The notes: generated from the sequence alone by a model not told the origin. Counted from the first letter of the stretch, positions 1-6,963 are shown. The stretch: DNA of 14,496 bases from CAZIIK01 sp964539235 (GCA_964539235.1 CAZIIK010000042.1:1-14496), one strand, 5' to 3'. Made by a program: numbers and translations.

Positions 1-280
1 TAGCAGCACGCTTTCATCACAGGCTGGTGCAAATACACCCATTCCCTAATGGGAACGGCAGGCATTCTCGAATCATGACCGACCCCCTATTAAAGACAAT
101 AGGCATGCCGGCTTTCATTTGGGGTGGATATGAAATCAGCAATTACTCACACAGCAGACAGTCACTCGGAAAAATTATATTCACGCACTTATAGAAGCTG
201 ATAAAGGAAATATCTCTGAGCTTTTAAACTTCGTGAGGAAGTTCGATACAAAATATAACACTATTAAAACAGCATCCTAG
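1..280 (+). pseudogene. 3' end of Fic-family 'mobile mystery protein B'-type gene, frameshifted
   Basis: Reading from base 3, the frame gives AARFHHRLVQ then IHPFPNGNGRHSR. This is an intact Fic motif (HPFxxGNGRxxR, bases 36-71), the active-site loop of Fic AMP-transferases. The frame goes on through PLLKTIGMPAFIWGG, typical of the mobile mystery protein B branch of the Fic/Doc family, but stops at 192-194. The conserved C-terminal helix (KNYIHALIEADKGN, then SELLNFVRK) lies in another frame and stops at 278-280. The shift falls somewhere between about 125 and 175; the A-run at 170-174 is one candidate site. The 5' part lies outside the window. Family members are often found in mobile regions, usually paired with a 'mobile mystery protein A' regulator, not visible here. 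The Fic motif is intact, so a protein truncated at 194 could still be active. The alternatives are a decayed gene or a sequencing error. Family recognition is good; status as a pseudogene is less certain. Confidence 0.75.
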
Positions 281-325
281 TATTTAGGAGCCACATCTGG
301 AGGTAACATAAAAACGCACAAACAA

Positions 326-412
326 TGGTGCCGAGGAGAGGACTTGAACCTCCACGGGGTTACCCCCACTAGCACCTGAAGCTAGCGTGTCTACCAATTT
401 CACCACCTCGGC
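326..412 (-). tRNA. tRNA-Leu (anticodon CAG)
   Basis: The reverse complement folds as a class II tRNA of 87 nt including an encoded CCA. The acceptor stem pairs GCCGAGG with CCTCGGC. The anticodon stem CTAGC/GCTAG encloses the loop TTCAGGT, giving anticodon CAG. There is a long variable arm (GGGGGTAACCCC region) and a T-loop GTTCAAGTC. The discriminator base is A, as expected for leucine. It lies 25 nt downstream of tRNA-Val and is probably processed from the same transcript. No clear terminator hairpin is seen between its 3' end and the Fic gene remnant. Confidence 0.97.
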
Positions 413-437
413 TGAAACGCCAAATCGAAAAAAAGAA

Positions 438-513
438 TGGTGGGTGCTGAGGGGTTCGAACCCCCGACCCTCGCCTTGTAAGGGCGATGCTCTCCCAGCT
501 GAGCTAAGCACCC
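438..513 (-). tRNA. tRNA-Val (anticodon TAC)
   Basis: The reverse complement gives a standard 76-nt tRNA with encoded CCA. The acceptor stem pairs GGGTGCT with AGCACCC. The D-arm is TAGCTCAGCTGGGAGAGCA. The anticodon loop CTTACAA has anticodon TAC, and the T-arm is GGGGGTTCGAACCCC. It is the first gene of a two-tRNA unit with tRNA-Leu. Just upstream the leader contains CCGAGT-TCTG-ACTCGG, a small hairpin that would borrow the first two bases of the mature tRNA and may affect 5' processing. Confidence 0.97.
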
Positions 514-532
514 GAGTCAGAACTCGGCGGCA

Positions 533-560
533 ATTATAATGAGTGATTGGGCGTTGTCAA
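533..560 (-). promoter_or_regulatory. Promoter of the tRNA-Val/tRNA-Leu unit
   Basis: On the minus strand a perfect -35 TTGACA (555-560) and a perfect -10 TATAAT (533-538) are separated by 16 bp. The stretch between the -10 and the expected start point is GC-rich (TGCCGCCGAG). Such a discriminator is typical of stable-RNA promoters under stringent (ppGpp/DksA) control in gammaproteobacteria. The sequence elements are directly visible; stringent control is inferred. Confidence 0.85.
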
Positions 561-601
561 CGATATTTCTCAATCCGTCTGATCATGACTATTGTGAGCC
601 A

Positions 602-1375
602 CTACTGCCGCACACGACCTTCTTTTGCTAAACACCGACAGGCAAAACCAAACAACAACACAATGGAACCAATAATAACCAGCAGAGCAACTCCCCAGGT
701 TGCACGCTGCACATCGAGCATCGCAAATCGAAATAACGACACCACATACCGCAAAGGATTGAAATCTGACACCACTTGGCCCCAATGCGGCAGTAAATCA
801 ATGCTGTAAAACACGCCGCCGAAATAAATTAACGGTGTGAGAATGAACGTGGTCACAATCGAGGTATCATCAAATTTGCGCGCAAATACAGCATTAATAA
901 ATCCGGCCAAAGCAAATAACGTAGAAGCCAACAACATCACCAACAGTGTCATGGCGATGGAATAAAAATGCCAACCGGTAAAAATAGTACCAATGATAAG
1001 CCCCAAAAAGCCAACAATCATGCCGCGAGACAACCCACCGGTCACATAGCCGGCAACAATTAACCAATCTGGCACCGGCGACACCAATAGCTCTTCAACC
1101 GAACGGTTATAACGCACGCCAAAGAATGAACTGACCACATTGGAATACGCATTGGTAATCAACGACATCATCACCAAACCCGGCATGATGAATGTCATGT
1201 AATCATATCCGCCCATTTGGCCAACGCGCCGACCAATAATATGACCAAAGATTACAAAATAGAGCACCATCGTAATCACGGAAGGCAGAAAAGACTGCGG
1301 CCAAATCCGAAAGAACCGCGCCCACTCTTTGCGCACAATCGTCAGGTAGGCCACCCACAAATGCCGAATACTCAT
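602..1375 (-). CDS. yadH: ABC-2 type exporter permease, YadH-like
   Basis: This 257-residue hydrophobic protein has the ABC-2 permease pattern of about six membrane segments. An N-terminal re-entrant/first helix region (around PSVITMVLYFVIFGHIIG) is followed by a conserved loop with MPGLVMMSLITNAYSNV and FFGVRYNRSVEELLVSP. A late FILTPLIYFGGVFYSIDLLP motif precedes the last helices. Length and motifs match E. coli YadH. It would form the membrane half of an exporter with the ATPase just upstream, and the two genes overlap by 4 bp (ATGA), indicating translational coupling. The substrate of YadGH-type exporters is not established. It is the last gene of a three-gene leftward operon. No terminator is apparent between its stop and the tRNA promoter. 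Confidence 0.92.
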   Translation of the reverse strand: MSIRHLWVAYLTIVRKEWARFFRIWPQSFLPSVITMVLYFVIFGHIIGRRVGQMGGYDYMTFIMPGLVMMSLITNAYSNVVSSFFGVRYNRSVEELLVSPVPDWLIVAGYVTGGLSRGMIVGFLGLIIGTIFTGWHFYSIAMTLLVMLLASTLFALAGFINAVFARKFDDTSIVTTFILTPLIYFGGVFYSIDLLPHWGQVVSDFNPLRYVVSLFRFAMLDVQRATWGVALLVIIGSIVLLFGFACRCLAKEGRVRQ

Positions 1376-2298
1376 GCTGCACCTCCAACACGGTCTAAGA
1401 ATAATTTTTCTAAGCGATTAGCTTTATTACGCAGCCCACTTACTATCACACCCTGCTCGGCTAATACAGCAAATAACTCATGCAGTGGTTGACCACAGTG
1501 AATATCAACTTCCAAATCTCCTTCAGCGGTTAAACGACAAGCAAAGTCTTTCAGTACCGGGCATTGTGTTAAAGGCTGAGCGGCATACAACACAATGGTT
1601 TCGTTTTTAAGTTGGCGCAACAAGGTTTGCATATCTGTTTGCTCAACTAATTCACCTTGATCAATAATGGCTACGCGGTTACACAGATTCTCGGCTTCCT
1701 CCAAATAATGCGTGGTTAAAATAATGGTCACGCCCTCATTATTCAGCTGTTTAATAAATGCCCACATCGATTGCCGAATCTCCACATCAACCCCAGCTGT
1801 GGGTTCGTCCAAAATTAATACTTTAGGCTGATGAACCAAGCCACGCGCAATCATCAAACGGCGTTTCATCCCACCCGATAACTGAAAACCTTGCGCATGA
1901 CGTTTATCCCACAAATCTAGCTTTTTAAGCAGCGCCTCTGCTCGTGGTTTAGCTTTCTGAGCGGACACACCATAGTAACCGGCCTGATTCAACATCGTTT
2001 GCCAACAGGTGTCGAATGCCGCCACATTAATTTCCTGTGGCACGACACCGAGCAGTGCTTTGGCGTGGGCACGCTGACGATCCAAATCAAAACCACCGAT
2101 GGAAATATCACCAGCCGTTTTTCTTAATATCGACGAAATCATACCAATAGTGGTGGATTTGCCAGCCCCATTCGGACCGAGCAAAGCAAAAAAATCACCC
2201 GTTTCAACACGCAAATCAATGCCTCTAACCGCTTCAAAGCCACCGGTATAGACTTTACGCAAACCCTTCACTTCAATGGCTGCAGGTTGTGTGCTCAT
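1372..2298 (-). CDS. yadG: ABC exporter ATP-binding protein, YadG-like
   Basis: This 308-residue cytoplasmic ATPase has the E. coli YadG length. Visible motifs are Walker A GPNGAGKST (residues 41-49), Q-loop VPQE (86-89), ABC signature LSGGMKRR (140-147), Walker B LILDEP (161-166) and the H-loop in TTHYLEEAE (195-203). The C-terminal 80 residues lie outside the nucleotide-binding core, as in drug/lipid/polysaccharide exporter ATPases. It powers the YadH-like permease encoded directly downstream. The start is fixed by a strong Shine-Dalgarno, AAGGAGG, 10 nt upstream. That site lies inside the last codons of the preceding phosphatase gene, so translation of the two is likely coupled. Confidence 0.94.
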   Translation of the reverse strand: MSTQPAAIEVKGLRKVYTGGFEAVRGIDLRVETGDFFALLGPNGAGKSTTIGMISSILRKTAGDISIGGFDLDRQRAHAKALLGVVPQEINVAAFDTCWQTMLNQAGYYGVSAQKAKPRAEALLKKLDLWDKRHAQGFQLSGGMKRRLMIARGLVHQPKVLILDEPTAGVDVEIRQSMWAFIKQLNNEGVTIILTTHYLEEAENLCNRVAIIDQGELVEQTDMQTLLRQLKNETIVLYAAQPLTQCPVLKDFACRLTAEGDLEVDIHCGQPLHELFAVLAEQGVIVSGLRNKANRLEKLFLDRVGGAA

Positions 2299-2300
2299 TG

Positions 2301-2978
2301 CTATGTACCCTCCTTAAGATTGTGCTTACGGTATAGCCACCAATGACCCAACCAAGTCACTAAATAAACCAAACATCCTGAAAGCAATACATCGCTCAAA
2401 AAATGCCCCCCTTGTGCCATACGCAATAACCCAATGCACAGGCCAAAGCCTAAAACGGCAAGGCCATAAGTCACCCGTGCACGGCGACGGCGAAACAAAG
2501 GCAATAAAGCCCAAAATGCGAAAGCCGCTGAAGCATCACCACAGACAAAAGAACAATTGGTATTACATTGATTGCTGATCACCCAAGGTTTTTGAAACAC
2601 CGCATGCCCATGAAACTGCTGCACTTGATAAGGACGTGGCCGACCCCAGTGGTTTTTCAACACTGCGTTGACTAACAATCCAGGCCCCAAAGCAAAAGAG
2701 AAAACCACCAAGGCCGCAACCCGTGTCGGCAAACGGCACCAAGAGACTCTGCACAATTTGAGCAACAGGACCAGTATAGAAATGCCACAGACCAAATAAA
2801 CCAAGACATACAACACATGCCGTATCATCATCGCCCATTGGCTATGGGCCCAAACAAAACCGGCATCTTGGTGATAAAAATAACGACCGGCCGACAGATC
2901 TAGTTGTGGATAGACATAAAAGACAATACTAAAGAGCAACAGCAAACATAGGGCCAACCAGGCAGTAGACTTAGGCAT
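2301..2978 (-). CDS. PAP2-family membrane phosphatase (lipid phosphatase type)
   Basis: This integral membrane phosphatase has about six hydrophobic segments. The frame is open to an ATG at 3065, but I chose the ATG at 2978 (MPKSTAWLALCLLLL, 225 residues). It starts directly before the first membrane helix and lies 27 nt after a plausible promoter; the ribosome site is weak for all candidates. In the chosen numbering, PAP2 motif 1 is KNHWGRPRP (108-116) and motif 3 is RMAQGGHFLSD (186-196), with the catalytic His and Asp present. Motif 2 reads CSFVCGDASAAF instead of the usual PSGH, so the canonical His of that motif is not there. Possible substrates are undecaprenyl pyrophosphate, phosphatidylglycerol phosphate or lipid A. 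The divergent glycosyltransferases next door favour envelope lipid metabolism, but the sequence does not settle the substrate. It is the first gene of the operon with yadG and yadH, 2 bp before yadG. Confidence 0.82.
   Translation of the reverse strand: MPKSTAWLALCLLLLFSIVFYVYPQLDLSAGRYFYHQDAGFVWAHSQWAMMIRHVLYVLVYLVCGISILVLLLKLCRVSWCRLPTRVAALVVFSFALGPGLLVNAVLKNHWGRPRPYQVQQFHGHAVFQKPWVISNQCNTNCSFVCGDASAAFAFWALLPLFRRRRARVTYGLAVLGFGLCIGLLRMAQGGHFLSDVLLSGCLVYLVTWLGHWWLYRKHNLKEGT
2309..2315 (-). promoter_or_regulatory. Ribosome binding site of yadG inside the upstream gene
   Basis: On the minus strand the sequence AAGGAGG is a full Shine-Dalgarno match, 10 nt before the yadG ATG. It is formed by the Lys-Glu-Gly codons near the end of the PAP2 phosphatase gene, tying the two reading frames together. 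Confidence 0.85.
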
Positions 2979-3011
2979 AGACAATGGTGTAAACGCGCAC
3001 AATGACACCGC

Positions 3012-3039
3012 ATTGTATCGATCTCTTGGCTTTAGGCAA
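3012..3039 (-). promoter_or_regulatory. Putative promoter of the PAP2-yadG-yadH operon
   Basis: Minus strand -35 TTGCCT (3034-3039) and -10 TACAAT (3012-3017) are spaced 16 bp apart. The expected start point is near 3005, about 27 nt upstream of the ATG at 2978. The two longer in-frame starts (3065 and 3050) would lie upstream of this promoter, which supports the shorter protein. Confidence 0.5.
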
Positions 3040-3143
3040 TCTGTAACCATAAGACCACAGCACATGAATCAATCGCTCTACCTCGCACGAATGAGAAAAA
3101 TATGCCAGACTGCGCGCCAGCTAACGCGATATAGACTGGAGCC

Positions 3144-3890
3144 ATGGCCACTTTAATCATCATCCCGACCTATAACGAACGTGAAAACATTGAGAAATTA
3201 TTACCCGATATTTATCGCGCACTGCCGGGCACGCATGTCCTAATTGTCGACGATAATTCGCCTGATCAAACCGCTACTTTCATCGAAAATTTACAAAAAA
3301 CGCAATACACCGACACACTGCACCTGCTGAAACGCGCTGGAAAATTAGGCTTAGGTACGGCTTATATCGCTGGGTTCCAGTGGGCATTACAACGTGACTA
3401 TGATTATATTTTTGAAATGGATGCTGATTTTTCGCATCAACCTGAATATTTGCCCAAGCTATTGGAGAAAGCACAGGCAGGTGATGACTTAGTATTAGGC
3501 AGTCGCTATGTCCAAGGCGGTGGCGTGCGCAATTGGAGTCTACCGCGCCGCTTGATCAGTCGCGGCGGCAGTTTATACGCTAAAACATTATTGGGCTTAC
3601 CGCTTAATGATCTCACCGGTGGCTTTAAATGTTTTCGGCGCAGCACATTGGAAAAACTCCCCTTAGATCAAATCGAATGCGCGGGCTACGCCTTTCAAAT
3701 TGAACTCACCTATCGCACACACCTGTTAGGCATGAAGGTTGCAGAAGTGCCGATCATTTTCATTGACCGCACAGTGGGTCAATCGAAAATGTCGAAAAAG
3801 ATTTTTTTAGAGGCCGTTTTAATGGTGCTTAAGATGCGCTGGCAACGAAAACGCTTTAAAAGGCTGCTGCATAACTTCAGTAGCAGATGA
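3144..3890 (+). CDS. GT2 polyprenyl-phosphate sugar (mannose-type) synthase
   Basis: This 248-residue family 2 glycosyltransferase resembles dolichol/polyprenol monophosphomannose synthases (DPM1). Motifs are the N-terminal IPTYNERENI (7-16), nucleotide-sugar site VDDNSPDQT (35-43), metal-binding EMDADFSH (91-98), SRYVQGGGVRNW (120-131), DLTGGFKCFRR (156-166) and the late GQSKMSKKIF (212-221). There is no C-terminal membrane domain, as in single-domain soluble DPM1-type enzymes. It probably transfers a sugar from a nucleotide sugar to undecaprenyl phosphate on the cytoplasmic face. That product would be the donor for the membrane transferase encoded downstream. The last nine codons (from about Leu241) and the stop lie inside a small repeat element, so the natural C-terminus appears to have been replaced. 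The short GGAG-to-ATG distance makes initiation context weak, but the start fits the fold. Confidence 0.87.
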   Translation: MATLIIIPTYNERENIEKLLPDIYRALPGTHVLIVDDNSPDQTATFIENLQKTQYTDTLHLLKRAGKLGLGTAYIAGFQWALQRDYDYIFEMDADFSHQPEYLPKLLEKAQAGDDLVLGSRYVQGGGVRNWSLPRRLISRGGSLYAKTLLGLPLNDLTGGFKCFRRSTLEKLPLDQIECAGYAFQIELTYRTHLLGMKVAEVPIIFIDRTVGQSKMSKKIFLEAVLMVLKMRWQRKRFKRLLHNFSSR

Positions 3891-3998
3891 AATTCAAGGC
3901 AAAATCTGATGAAAAAGCCGATCATAGATGAACTATTCGAGGGTTTTGAAGAAGACTTTAACGATGAAGCTCGCTGCTAATGAGGTTACGCAACAGTC
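3862..3998. mobile_element. MITE-like inverted-repeat element, family 1 copy A (137 bp)
   Basis: The ends form imperfect terminal inverted repeats of about 25 bp. The left end begins GGCTGCTGCATAAC; the reverse complement of the right end begins GACTGTTGCGTAAC, and pairing continues to TAGCAG on both sides. Pairing may extend a few A/T bases outward. A second copy, inverted and longer, lies at 12837-13020. Outside two insertions in that copy, the two sequences align along their full length with scattered substitutions. The left end overlaps the 3' end of the GT2 gene and encodes its last residues. The interior has a 23-codon ORF (3909-3980) with no counterpart kept open in copy B, so it is not called a gene. 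No transposase is present. A target duplication is uncertain because the flanks are A/T-rich. Confidence 0.78.
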
Positions 3999-4023
3999 TT
4001 TTTAATTTATTTGGACCACTAAT

Positions 4024-5427
4024 ATGACACATCGCGCCAAAATCATTTTCCTACTGATGACCTTATTTGCCCTCGGGTATAACTATTTTTTACCGCTTCA
4101 CCCTGATGAAGCCTATTACTGGACTTGGAGTCGGCATCTGGCATGGTCATATTTCGATGGCCCACCCTTGATTGCCTATCTGATTAAAATTTCGACCAGT
4201 GTGTTCGGCAATACTGCGTTCGCGATTAAGCTGGCCAGCGTCATCTGTCTAACGCTCACCGCTGGATTGATACATCGCTTCACCCGGCAATTATTCAACG
4301 CAAAAATTGCCGAAGTTGCGTTAATTGTGTTTCTCTTCATTCCGTTCGTCCAAGCTGGCTACTTGATCACTACACCGGATTCGCCATTGATCCTATTTTG
4401 GACAGCCACGTTGTATAGCTTTTACCTGGCGTTGACCACACATCAAGCGCGCTTTCTCTATCTGGCCGGCACTTGCGCAGGTTTGATGTTGCTCTCTAAA
4501 TACACGGGTATTTTATTACTGGCCGCATTGTTGATGTATCTTATTTTTTCTAAGCATCGTCACTATTTTCGCAACCCACATCTGTATCTTGCTGCAGCGT
4601 GGGCTTTATTGCTGTTTAGTCCAGTGCTGATCTGGAATGCCGAACACCATTGGATGAGTTTTGCCTTTCAATGGCACCACGGCCAAACGTCACACCCGGT
4701 GTTTTCATTTAAATACGTGGGTCAATATATCTTGGGACAACTCGGCGCGTTCAACCCAATTTTCTGGGTCGCACTCTTTGTGCTATTGATCTGTAAACGC
4801 CGTGATTTCGCACACCATGACAAGCTGTATTACCTGCTATGGCCTTTTGCGCTCACCTTCTTGTTTTTCTTGTACAGCAGTTGCTTTAAAAAGTCTGAAG
4901 TTAACTGGGCAGCACCGGCTTATATCAGCGCGGGCATACTGTTAGCGTACTGGTTAGTCACCTACAAATGCCGTAAGACCTATGTCATTGGCCTGTTGCT
5001 CAGTGTCATCGTGATTTTAGTTGTTAGAGTGCCATGGGCATTTCCATTTATGCCCAATCGTGATGTGTTACTGAATAAATTTTTGGGCTATCGATCAATC
5101 ATGACGCAAGCTGCACCGTATTATCGTGCAGGTGATGTTGTATTAAGCGATGCTTATCAGCGCGCAGCTGAAGCGAGTTTTTACTTACCGGGCCAACCTC
5201 CTGTTTACATCATTACACCGACCCGCTTTTCGCAACACACCTTGTGGAGCCAACCGGTGAAACAGGCCATTTTAAACGGCAAGATCCGCCAGGTGTTGTA
5301 CATTGGCGACATCAGCCAACGTGGCAGTTTATTGCACTTCTTCAAACGCTGTCATTTGCTTAAACACTTGGATTACACAGGGCGCTTTAATACCCGACAA
5401 CGCGTATTATTGCTCTGCACACAATAA
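4024..5427 (+). CDS. ArnT/PMT-like membrane glycosyltransferase (GT39/GT83 type)
   Basis: This 467-residue polytopic membrane protein has roughly ten or more hydrophobic segments. It shows the features of polyprenyl-phosphate-sugar-using transferases. A first membrane helix is followed by the periplasmic LHPDEAYYWTW motif with the Asp-Glu pair (D28, E29). Then come WSYFDGPPLIAYLIK (41-55), TTPDSPL (116-122) and LLSKYTG on the next helices. The C-terminal third is a soluble periplasmic domain. It is shorter than ArnT of E. coli (about 550 residues). By family it should transfer a sugar from an undecaprenyl-phosphate carrier onto an envelope acceptor such as lipid A or a protein. The GT2 gene upstream is the natural source of that donor. 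A poor ribosome site (TTGGACC) precedes the ATG. Its stop lies directly before a palindromic MITE that separates it from the convergent der gene. Confidence 0.83.
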   Translation: MTHRAKIIFLLMTLFALGYNYFLPLHPDEAYYWTWSRHLAWSYFDGPPLIAYLIKISTSVFGNTAFAIKLASVICLTLTAGLIHRFTRQLFNAKIAEVALIVFLFIPFVQAGYLITTPDSPLILFWTATLYSFYLALTTHQARFLYLAGTCAGLMLLSKYTGILLLAALLMYLIFSKHRHYFRNPHLYLAAAWALLLFSPVLIWNAEHHWMSFAFQWHHGQTSHPVFSFKYVGQYILGQLGAFNPIFWVALFVLLICKRRDFAHHDKLYYLLWPFALTFLFFLYSSCFKKSEVNWAAPAYISAGILLAYWLVTYKCRKTYVIGLLLSVIVILVVRVPWAFPFMPNRDVLLNKFLGYRSIMTQAAPYYRAGDVVLSDAYQRAAEASFYLPGQPPVYIITPTRFSQHTLWSQPVKQAILNGKIRQVLYIGDISQRGSLLHFFKRCHLLKHLDYTGRFNTRQRVLLLCTQ

Positions 5428-5436
5428 CTAAAAGAA

Positions 5437-5610
5437 CCCCAGTTATGGGTTCATGATTATGAAAAACCAAGAGAAATCAAAGGATACAAGGCAAAAGTAA
5501 ATAAAAAGCGCAGTACTAGCACCGCTAATGCGAGTATTTTTATTTGCTTTTAACGCTGTAGCCATTGATTTATCGACGGTTTAGCTTGATTATTAACCCA
5601 TAATTGGGGT
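5437..5610. mobile_element. Palindromic MITE-like element with apparent 8-bp target duplication (174 bp)
   Basis: Two arms of about 73 bp are imperfect inverted repeats at roughly three of four positions. The left arm begins CCCCAGTTATGGGTT and the right arm, reverse complemented, begins CCCCAATTATGGGTT. Both arms end inward at AAATAAAAA. They flank a core of about 27 bp beginning GCGCAGTACTAGCACC. The element is bounded by an exact direct repeat TAAAAGAA (5429-5436 and 5611-5618), the expected mark of transposition with an 8-bp duplication. Each arm end can also fold alone (AACCC...GGGTT). There is no coding capacity. It fills the whole gap between the stops of the GT39/83 gene and der, so in RNA it could act as a bidirectional terminator-like hairpin. 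Confidence 0.78.
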
Positions 5611-5620
5611 TAAAAGAAAC

Positions 5621-6961
5621 CTATTTACGATCAAACGGATTTTCACCCTGACGAAACAACACCCGAATCGGTGTGCCTTGTAATTTCAAGGCGGTGCGAA
5701 AGTAATTAATCAAGTAACGACGATAACTATCTGGCAATGCTTCTGCCTGTCGGCCATGCACAATAATGCACGGTGGCAAATGCCCACCGCAATGCGCATA
5801 ACGCAACTTAATGCGTCGGCCTTTATGCATGGGTGGCGCATGATCCAATACCGCTTGCGCCAAAATCCGCGTTAACAAAGCCGTTGGCATATCTTGGGTT
5901 GCATTGCGAAACGCTTCATTCACCGACTTAAATAAATGCCCAACACCTGTCCCATGCAACGCTGAGATAAAATGAAAATTAACAAAATTGTCGATGAAGT
6001 CTAAACGACGCTTCAGATCTGCTTTGACTTTTTGTTTATGCATATCTGTCAGGCCATCCCATTTATTAACCGCCAACACCAAACCACGACCGGCATCTAA
6101 TGCAAAACCCAAAATATGCATATCCTGCTCGGTAATCCCTTCTACCGCATCAATCACCATCACCACCACATGGCTGGCTTCAATCGCCTGTAAGGCCTTA
6201 ATCACAGAAAATTTTTCGACGGTTTCTTTCACTCGGCCGCGCCGACGCACGCCGGCAGTGTCGATTAATTGATAAGTTTGACCGCGACGTTCATAAGAGA
6301 CGGTGACACTGTCGCGCGTGGTACCCGGCATGTCATACACCACCATACGCTCTTCACCTAACAGACGATTGGTTAAGGTGGATTTACCGACATTGGGTCG
6401 GCCAATAAACGCAACCTTAATATCATCAGTAGCGACATCAACTGGGCCCGCTGCCACAACTGGCGCGTGCTGCAATTCACGTTCAAACAACTGCCCAATC
6501 AATGCGGTGACACCACGCCGATGAGATGCGGCAATCGCAAAAGGCTCACCCAGCCCAAAGGCGTAAAAATCGCCCGTGGCAATATTTTCATCAATGCCGT
6601 CGGTTTTATTCACCACCAACACACACGGTTTACCGCATTGGCGCAGCTGTTGAGCAATGCGCTCATCGCCCGGTGTAATGCCTTGACGACCATCGACGAG
6701 AAACAGCACGACATCAGCGGCCTCAACCGCCATCCAAGCTTGCTGCACAATATGGCCATCTATGCCGGCATCTTCACCACTCAGACCACCTGTGTCGACG
6801 ACTAAATACTTACGGTCTTGATAAACGGCTTCACCATATTGGCGATCACGTGTCACGCCGGGTAGATTGACCACCAGAGCATCACGCGTTTTGGTTAACA
6901 CATTAAACAGCGTGGACTTGCCCACATTGGGCTGTCCAACTAAAGCGATGACGGGGAGCAT
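5621..6961 (-). CDS. der: Ribosome assembly GTPase Der (EngA)
   Basis: This 446-residue double-GTPase is needed for 50S subunit maturation. The first G domain has P-loop GQPNVGKS (9-16), switch PGVTRDR (34-40), DTGG (56-59) and NKTD (118-121). The second has GRPNVGKS (187-194), PGTTRDS (212-218), DTAG (234-237) and NKWD (299-302). The C-terminal KH-like RNA-binding domain covers about 355-446 and includes the KGRRIKLRYAHCGG stretch. The length is slightly below E. coli Der (490). It is the last gene of the bamC-hisS-yfgM-bamB-der operon, starting 2 nt after the bamB stop (TAA-TA-ATG), which suggests coupled translation. Order and neighbours match the usual gammaproteobacterial arrangement. 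Transcription would end in the palindromic element just downstream. Confidence 0.98.
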   Translation of the reverse strand: MLPVIALVGQPNVGKSTLFNVLTKTRDALVVNLPGVTRDRQYGEAVYQDRKYLVVDTGGLSGEDAGIDGHIVQQAWMAVEAADVVLFLVDGRQGITPGDERIAQQLRQCGKPCVLVVNKTDGIDENIATGDFYAFGLGEPFAIAASHRRGVTALIGQLFERELQHAPVVAAGPVDVATDDIKVAFIGRPNVGKSTLTNRLLGEERMVVYDMPGTTRDSVTVSYERRGQTYQLIDTAGVRRRGRVKETVEKFSVIKALQAIEASHVVVMVIDAVEGITEQDMHILGFALDAGRGLVLAVNKWDGLTDMHKQKVKADLKRRLDFIDNFVNFHFISALHGTGVGHLFKSVNEAFRNATQDMPTALLTRILAQAVLDHAPPMHKGRRIKLRYAHCGGHLPPCIIVHGRQAEALPDSYRRYLINYFRTALKLQGTPIRVLFRQGENPFDRK

Positions 6962-6963
6962 TA

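Noticed and set aside
284..511. 75-codon ORF across both tRNA genes
   Set aside because: It is an accidental reading of the tRNA-Val and tRNA-Leu genes on the same strand.
3909..3980. 23-codon ORF (MKKPIIDELFEGFEEDF...) between the two glycosyltransferase genes
   Set aside because: It lies wholly inside MITE copy A, and the equivalent frame in copy B is interrupted, so there is no sign of selection for a peptide.
6467..6805. 112-codon plus-strand ORF inside der
   Set aside because: It is antisense to the conserved GTPase domains of der and is explained as a shadow frame.
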